Shown here in pieces: positions 59,728 to 64,000 of a stretch of 64,000 bases of DNA (its first letter is position 1; each line of letters begins with the position of its first letter). The notes under the pieces are model-generated. The model was not told the origin of the DNA. It saw only the letters and a list, made by a program, of their open reading frames with translations, and made no database searches. The position numbers and the translations under genes are program-made. Origin of the DNA: Paenibacillus caseinilyticus (GTDB lineage: Bacteria; Bacillota; Bacilli; Paenibacillales; NBRC-103111). The stretch is taken from contig NZ_JAQAGY010000001.1 in assembly GCF_027533645.1 (NCBI RefSeq), forward strand, positions 620,001 through 684,000, in the 5' to 3' direction.

Positions 59728-61185
59728 TCAGAATGCAGTCTTCCGGGCATCGATAGGGATCCAGCGGGTGCGGACACTGTCCCGGAGTGCGGCTTCATCA
59801 TGCAGCTGTGCCAGCAGCACATCGCGGAGAAACTCCGGCAAGAAGAACTCCGCCCGGGTGCCCTCCGCGATGGACAGGTAGCCGATGCCGAAGGTAAACA
59901 TGTCGATGGTGCCCACAGTATAAGACCGGGCCGGCTGGAGCAGCTCGCTCCCAACGCATACGCTGCGGACCGACGCCATCGGCTCGCCATCGGGATCGTA
60001 TTCTACGGTCAAGCCGTCCAGACATAGGGTTCCCAGTACTTTGCCCCGGAACCCAAAACCGTACAGCGGCTTGTTCATGAACTCCGGCAGCAGCGATTCC
60101 TCCAGCGCCCGCAGCAGCTGATCCCCGGTGAGCTCCAGCCGGCAGGGGTTGATCGGGGACGGACACAGCTCGAGCAAACGGCCAGCCGTAACCGAGCCCT
60201 CCAGCGGGCCGCCCAGCAGCTGTCCCGCATTGACCAGTCCGATCTCGGCGTCCGTCCAGCGCCGCAGTCCGGCGGCCAGCACATTGCCAAGCTGCGACTC
60301 CCCGTACCAATCCACGGCCAGGGGCTGCTCCAGACGGACGAGCTCGCGGTCCAGCACCAAGCGGGCCTGCTCTTGGTAAGTGTCGATAAGCCGGAGGATA
60401 TCCTCCTCCTGCTCCCCGGTTACCACGGGGAGCACCCGGGACTCCGTTTTGCGGAGCGTCCGGGTGGCCGTATCCAGCTCCAGATCGACGACCCCGACGT
60501 ATTGGCCGAATTTGCCTGCCGCACAGACGACTGTGCGTCCGATGCGGAGCGGCTCTTCGAGAAGATGGTGCGTGTGCCCGCCGAGGATCAGGTCGATGCC
60601 TTCGATCTCGGCAGCCATCCGCTCGTCGCTGCGGATGCCCAGATGGGACAGGACGACCAGTACGTCTACCTGCGGCCTTAGTTCAGCAGCATAGTGGCGT
60701 ACGGTATCGAACGCATCCCGGGCATCCCAGCCGAGCAGGTTATAGAATTCGGCGAATGGCGCCGTGACCCCGATCAATCCTACGCGAATACCCGATTTAA
60801 TCACAATATGATAAGGAACAGCCCAGTCCGGGCAGGCTCCGCTCGCAGTCTCGGGCATGTTGGCCAGCACTACGCGGAAGGCCGCTTCCTCTCCGTAGCG
60901 CTGCGCAAGCACATCAGGCATGAGCGTAAGCCCTTCATTATTCCCCAGGGTGGCCGCATCATAGCCGGTCGCATTCATCACGGCGATATTCGCCTGTCCT
61001 TGCGTTCCTTCACTGGCCGGGTGAACCCGGTCGATATGATCGCCGATATCGAGTGTAACCGTGAGCTCTACCCCCGCCTCGGCCCGCTGTCTGCGGATGA
61101 TGGAGGCTATGGCTGGCATATGTTCGAAGCGACTGTGGATATCATTGGTATGAAGGATGCGAAGCCTCACGGTTGCGTCGTTCAC
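59728..61185 (-). CDS. yunD: Metallophosphatase / 5'-nucleotidase family protein YunD
   Basis: The 485-residue protein has an N-terminal calcineurin-like metallophosphatase domain (RILHTNDIHSRFEHM with the first metal Asp-x-His, VTLDIGDHIDR, LGNNEG, VVLSHLGIRSDERMA, LGGHTHHLLEEP). A C-terminal 5'-nucleotidase domain follows from about residue 295 (LVNAGQLLGG, TGDQLLRALEES). It matches cytoplasmic YunD of Bacillus, with no signal peptide. The substrate is a nucleotide or similar phosphate ester. It is 43 bases after the next gene's stop on the same strand and probably co-transcribed with it. Confidence 0.88.
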   Translation of the reverse strand: MNDATVRLRILHTNDIHSRFEHMPAIASIIRRQRAEAGVELTVTLDIGDHIDRVHPASEGTQGQANIAVMNATGYDAATLGNNEGLTLMPDVLAQRYGEEAAFRVVLANMPETASGACPDWAVPYHIVIKSGIRVGLIGVTAPFAEFYNLLGWDARDAFDTVRHYAAELRPQVDVLVVLSHLGIRSDERMAAEIEGIDLILGGHTHHLLEEPLRIGRTVVCAAGKFGQYVGVVDLELDTATRTLRKTESRVLPVVTGEQEEDILRLIDTYQEQARLVLDRELVRLEQPLAVDWYGESQLGNVLAAGLRRWTDAEIGLVNAGQLLGGPLEGSVTAGRLLELCPSPINPCRLELTGDQLLRALEESLLPEFMNKPLYGFGFRGKVLGTLCLDGLTVEYDPDGEPMASVRSVCVGSELLQPARSYTVGTIDMFTFGIGYLSIAEGTRAEFFLPEFLRDVLLAQLHDEAALRDSVRTRWIPIDARKTAF

Positions 61186-61228
61186 TCAGGCACCCTCCTT
61201 CGGAGTCGATAACTCGATGTCCATCAGG

Positions 61229-61696
61229 CTAGTTCGCTCCCCGCTTCAGCAGCTGGTCCGGAGATATCTTGTTGCGGAATCCGTAGTCCGCCCCGTCCTG
61301 CGCATCGCCTTCATAGCGGAAGCGGATCTCCACCACACTCTTAACGTTGAGGCATTCGCTGCTGCCATCCGGAACATAGAGCCGCAGAGGGAACCCTTTG
61401 CGGAGCGGCTGCCCGTCTTCCTGGCGATAGAGCAGCAGAGCTCTGTCCAGCTGCGCCCAGGGAACGGCGGCCTCGAATTCATCGGCTGCCCTCACTTCAA
61501 GACGCCTCGGCATCGGGTGCGATTCCCCGCCCTTCCGGGCTCTCCAAGCGGCATACCACTGCAGAAAATCCACCGCCCGGCCGGACGCCCCCTCCACGCG
61601 TTCGCCTGCAGACAGATGGAGCGGGCCGATCGCGGCCAGCTCGTCAGCGGACAGCCGCTCCGAACCTATCTTTTCATCATATACCGAGATTTCCAT
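61229..61696 (-). CDS. Small protein resembling the molybdopterin-oxidoreductase core, tentative
   Basis: The 155-residue protein contains a segment typical of sulfite-oxidase-type molybdopterin domains (GQPLRKGFPLRLYVPDGSSE, then CLNVKSVVEIRF near residues 95-125; compare G-PLRLVVP...KNVKW in that family). A Cys sits in this segment but not in the usual position, and the protein is shorter than a full domain. Its neighbour across the divergent promoter makes molybdopterin, which supports a link but does not prove it. Extended -10 at 61745-61753 lies upstream. Confidence 0.55.
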   Translation of the reverse strand: MEISVYDEKIGSERLSADELAAIGPLHLSAGERVEGASGRAVDFLQWYAAWRARKGGESHPMPRRLEVRAADEFEAAVPWAQLDRALLLYRQEDGQPLRKGFPLRLYVPDGSSECLNVKSVVEIRFRYEGDAQDGADYGFRNKISPDQLLKRGAN

Positions 61697-61744
61697 GATT
61701 ATGCCTCCGTTCCTTGCTTGCTTGATAACCGTTCTATGTTTGCT

Positions 61745-61753
61745 ATTATATCA
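61745..61753 (-). promoter_or_regulatory. Extended -10 promoter of the 61229-61696 gene
   Basis: TGATATAAT on the minus strand (TG-n-TATAAT form), about 50 bases before the start; no clear -35. Confidence 0.5.
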
Positions 61754-61772
61754 TTTTTTACAGAAAATATGG

Positions 61773-61835
61773 TATGCTGAATACGCGTGAGAGCCGGGAG
61801 ACGTCCGATCGACTGCTGCCCGGTCCCCTTCTCGC
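61773..61835 (+). promoter_or_regulatory. -10 element and structured leader of the moaDE-moeB operon
   Basis: TGGTATGCT (extended -10, hexamer 61773-61778) is followed, from the expected start of transcription, by a foldable leader. CCGGG (61794-61798) pairs with CCCGG (61819-61823), and an outer GCG-GAGA (61785-61792) pairs with TTCTCGC (61829-61835) with a mismatch. It may be only a stabilising hairpin; a cofactor-sensing leader is possible but not recognised. Confidence 0.35.
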
Positions 61836-61869
61836 TTCACGATAACGATCATAAATGGAGTGGTCCCCC

Positions 61870-62589
61870 TTGAAGCTGAAACTGCTGCTCTTCGCAGGGC
61901 TTGCCGAGTCGTTCGGCACCCCCTTGCTGGAGCTCGATATAGCTGCGTCCGGCATCCGTCCTCCGGAACTCAAAGCGCTGCTCGCTGATCGGTACCCCGA
62001 TTCCGCCTCTCGGCTTGAGGCGGCCTTCGTCGCCGTCAACCAGGCGTACGCGGACGACTCGGCCGTCATTCGCCCGGAAGACGAGGTCGCTCTGATTCCA
62101 CCCGTATCGGGCGGAGAAGCACCTGCACGAATGGTTATTACACGGGATCCGATCTCCATAGAGGAAGTCACGTCCAAAGTGCTTCATCCCCATCACGGCG
62201 CGGCCCTCTCCTTCATCGGCACGACGCGCGAATTCACTCATGGGCAGCGGACGACGCTGCTCGAATACGAAGCTTACGAGCCTATGGCACTGAAGACTAT
62301 GGAGCAGATCGGCAGCGAGATAGAAGACCGCTGGCCGGGTACACAGTGCGCCATTACCCACCGGCTGGGCCCGGTGCCTGTTGGCGAGACGAGCGTCGTG
62401 ATCGCCGTCTCCTCTCCCCATAGGGACGCTTCCTATGAGGCGAGCCGCTACGCCATCGAGCGCCTCAAACAGATCGTACCGATCTGGAAGAAGGAAGTCT
62501 GGGAAGACGGTTCGGAATGGAAAGGCCACCAGCAGGGGCCTTGGAACCCGCTAACCGCCTCCCAAGCGGAAGGAGTACGCCAAGGATGA
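61870..62589 (+). CDS. MoaD-MoaE fusion, molybdopterin synthase
   Basis: The 239-residue protein joins the small and large subunits of molybdopterin synthase. Residues 1-82 are MoaD (KLKLLLFAGLAE ... DEVALIPPVSGG) and 89-225 are MoaE (ISIEEVTSKVLHPHHGAALSFIGTTREFTHG; HRLGPVPVGETSVVIAVSSPHR; VPIWKKEVW). MoaD normally needs a free C-terminal Gly-Gly to carry sulfur; here Gly81-Gly82 is internal, so cleavage is probably needed, as described for mycobacterial MoaX. I chose TTG 61870 (GGAGTGG about 9 bases upstream) over ATG 61855, which has no site. It overlaps moeB by four bases. Confidence 0.88.
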   Translation: MKLKLLLFAGLAESFGTPLLELDIAASGIRPPELKALLADRYPDSASRLEAAFVAVNQAYADDSAVIRPEDEVALIPPVSGGEAPARMVITRDPISIEEVTSKVLHPHHGAALSFIGTTREFTHGQRTTLLEYEAYEPMALKTMEQIGSEIEDRWPGTQCAITHRLGPVPVGETSVVIAVSSPHRDASYEASRYAIERLKQIVPIWKKEVWEDGSEWKGHQQGPWNPLTASQAEGVRQG

Positions 62590-63665
62590 CAACGAACCAT
62601 GAGCAAGCCGCAGCCGTCCTCCCTCCTGAAGGACCTGACCGGGAACGATATTCCCGGCAGATGCTCTTCGCTCCCATAGGGTCCGAAGGCCAGACCAAGC
62701 TGCTGAACGCCCGTATCGCCATTGTTGGGATGGGGGCACTGGGGACGGTGCTCTCCAACCACATGGTGCGGGGAGGCGTCGGCTTCGTCCGCTTGATCGA
62801 CCGCGACTTTGTGGAGATGAGCAACCTCCAGCGGCAGATGCTGTACGATGAATCGGATGCGGCCGGTTCCGCACCCAAGGCGGAGGCCGGGGCCGCCCGC
62901 TTAAGGGCCGCCAACGGTTCTGTCACGATCGAACCTGTGGTCGCGGACCTGCATCCCGCGAATGCGGAGGAACTGCTGTCGGATGTTCACTTAATCCTCG
63001 ATGGAACCGATAATTTCTCTGTACGCTTTCTCATCAACGATGTCAGCATCAAGCATCGGATCCCCTGGATCTATGGCGGCGCCGTCAGCTCACGGGGCGT
63101 CTCGATGACCGTCATTCCAGGGACCACCCCTTGTCTGCGATGCATGTTCGGAGGTGCGCCTGCCCAAGGGTCAGCCGAAACCTGCGACACCGCCGGTGTC
63201 ATCGGCCCCATCATCCATACGGTAGCGTCCCATCAAGCGGCGGAAGCCTTCAAGCTTCTGACGGGAGCGGATACGGCCCTGAACCGGCGGATGGTCCATT
63301 GGGATCTATGGTATAATCAATACTCGGCGATCGATGTCGCCGGCGCCCGCAAAGAGTCTTGCCCCTGCTGCGGACTGCTGCAATTCGATTACCTGGATGC
63401 CTTCCATGAAGAAGAAACCATTCAGACGCTCTGCGGACGCAACTCCGTGCAGATCCAGCCCCTCTCCCCGCAATCCCTTTCCCTGAAGGAGTGGGCACGG
63501 CGGCTCGAGAAGACCGGGCGGGTGGAGCTCAATCCGTTTTTGCTCAAGCTCCATCTCGAGAACGAGTTGACGCTCGTGCTGTTCCCGGACGGCCGGATGA
63601 TCGTGCAGGGGACTGACGATCCGGTCGCGGCCAAGAGTCTGTACAGCCGCTACATCGGCATGTAA
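62586..63665 (+). CDS. moeB: Molybdopterin-synthase adenylyltransferase MoeB/ThiF family
   Basis: The 359-residue E1-like enzyme adenylates the C-terminus of MoaD so that it can take up sulfur. ERYSRQMLFAPIGSEGQ leads into the ATP loop VGMGALG near 50; DRDFVEMSNLQRQMLY, DGTDNF and the zinc cysteines TPCLRC and ESCPCC are present, as is the catalytic Cys in ETCDTAG. A C-terminal tail of about 75 residues replaces the rhodanese domain, as in Bacillus MoeB. The ATG at 62586 overlaps the moaDE stop; AAGGAG lies 10 bases upstream. Confidence 0.92.
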   Translation: MTTNHEQAAAVLPPEGPDRERYSRQMLFAPIGSEGQTKLLNARIAIVGMGALGTVLSNHMVRGGVGFVRLIDRDFVEMSNLQRQMLYDESDAAGSAPKAEAGAARLRAANGSVTIEPVVADLHPANAEELLSDVHLILDGTDNFSVRFLINDVSIKHRIPWIYGGAVSSRGVSMTVIPGTTPCLRCMFGGAPAQGSAETCDTAGVIGPIIHTVASHQAAEAFKLLTGADTALNRRMVHWDLWYNQYSAIDVAGARKESCPCCGLLQFDYLDAFHEEETIQTLCGRNSVQIQPLSPQSLSLKEWARRLEKTGRVELNPFLLKLHLENELTLVLFPDGRMIVQGTDDPVAAKSLYSRYIGM

Positions 63666-63758
63666 GATAAAGCGGTTATTCCATTAACCTATTGACCATT
63701 CTATACCTTCATATACTCATCCATTACATCATGCATCTTAACCCGAGGTGACTCCCCT

Positions 63759-64000
63759 TTGCTGATCCCAACCCATAGCGTCCGTGTCGGCGACAGCCTC
63801 AGCACCGATGCTTTTCATGCCAGCGGGCTGCTGGTGCTGTCCGCCGGCACCCTCTTAAGCGAGGCTGACATTGATAAGCTGCAGAGGCTCGGAATCAACG
63901 AGGTGGATATCGTGCCGCGCGGCTGGGACACCACGGCTTCGGCTGCCGACTCCTACCCGTTCTCCGCGGAGCCGGAAGAAGCAGAGAGAGAGAAGGCCGC
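63759..64000 (+). CDS. Probable HD-GYP domain phosphodiesterase, N-terminal part (runs off the window)
   Basis: The open frame from TTG 63759 (GAGGTGA upstream) gives 80 residues, starting LIPTHSVRVGDSLSTDAFHA and continuing SGLLVLSAGTLLSEADIDKL, QRLGINEVDI. This N-terminal module precedes the HD-GYP domain in many Paenibacillus and Bacillus proteins that break down cyclic di-GMP. The catalytic HD domain is outside the window, so the call rests on the N-terminal pattern only. Confidence 0.55.
   Translation, partial: MLIPTHSVRVGDSLSTDAFHASGLLVLSAGTLLSEADIDKLQRLGINEVDIVPRGWDTTASAADSYPFSAEPEEAEREKA

Overview
The window reads as a chromosome segment of a GC-rich, endospore-forming Firmicute of the Paenibacillaceae, most likely Paenibacillus. 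The basis is the gene content (ytrH, ytrI, ytpI and ytoI beside dnaE, a cotJABC spore-coat operon, YtvI, YfkAB, YunD and five YheC/YheD ATP-grasp genes), strong AGGAGG ribosome binding sites, and frequent GTG and TTG starts. The species is not identified. Everything here comes from reading the sequence; no database search was made.

Layout. 1-10 kb, minus strand: the 5' end of ppk behind a PhoP-like box, a hotdog thioesterase, then the fatty-acid/glycolysis operon (small ORF)-accD-accA-pyk with a terminator, a PgpA-like gene and dnaE, whose product carries a long Gly/Pro/Ala linker. 10-13 kb: ytrH-ytrI (overlapping genes behind a SigE-like promoter), ytpI, and ytoI in the opposite direction. 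13-21.5 kb: metabolic and regulatory genes (a kinase-fold phosphotransferase, a DeoR regulator with a Cof-type phosphatase, a MarR regulator with an MFS exporter, and an FAD monooxygenase divergent from a TetR regulator). 21.9-28.6 kb: five collinear YheC/YheD ATP-grasp genes, probably making or modifying a spore-surface peptide polymer, with three copies of a TTTGCC-N3-GGCAAA palindrome before the third gene. 28.6-36.4 kb: a HAD phosphatase, three CBO0543-family membrane proteins, a Pro/Trp/His-rich protein, two DUF3231 proteins, an EamA exporter and its divergent ArsR-like regulator.

36.5-53.2 kb is an accessory island bracketed by two directly repeated copies of a 1290-base segment. The left copy is decayed and the right copy is intact (DUF975 plus part of cotJC). 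Between them are AT-rich genes for secreted carbohydrate- or calcium-binding proteins: an Asp-box/ricin-lectin protein, a copper-amine-oxidase-type stalk protein, three mannose-type B-lectins and a four-motif beta/gamma-crystallin. These are mixed with wreckage of mobile DNA: IS5-like and IS30 transposase fragments, a phage integrase with an internal deletion, a Dam methylase, a frameshifted HNH nuclease, a PAPS-reductase-like pseudogene butted against a serine-recombinase pseudogene, and an Abi-type pseudogene.

53.4-64 kb returns to core genes: cotJB and cotJA, an NlpC/P60 cell-wall hydrolase, YitT, YtvI, a CNNM/CorC-type protein, YfkAB, YunD, and a molybdenum-cofactor pair (a MoaD-MoaE fusion and MoeB). 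The window ends inside a gene resembling the N-terminus of HD-GYP proteins. No tRNA, rRNA or CRISPR array was seen.
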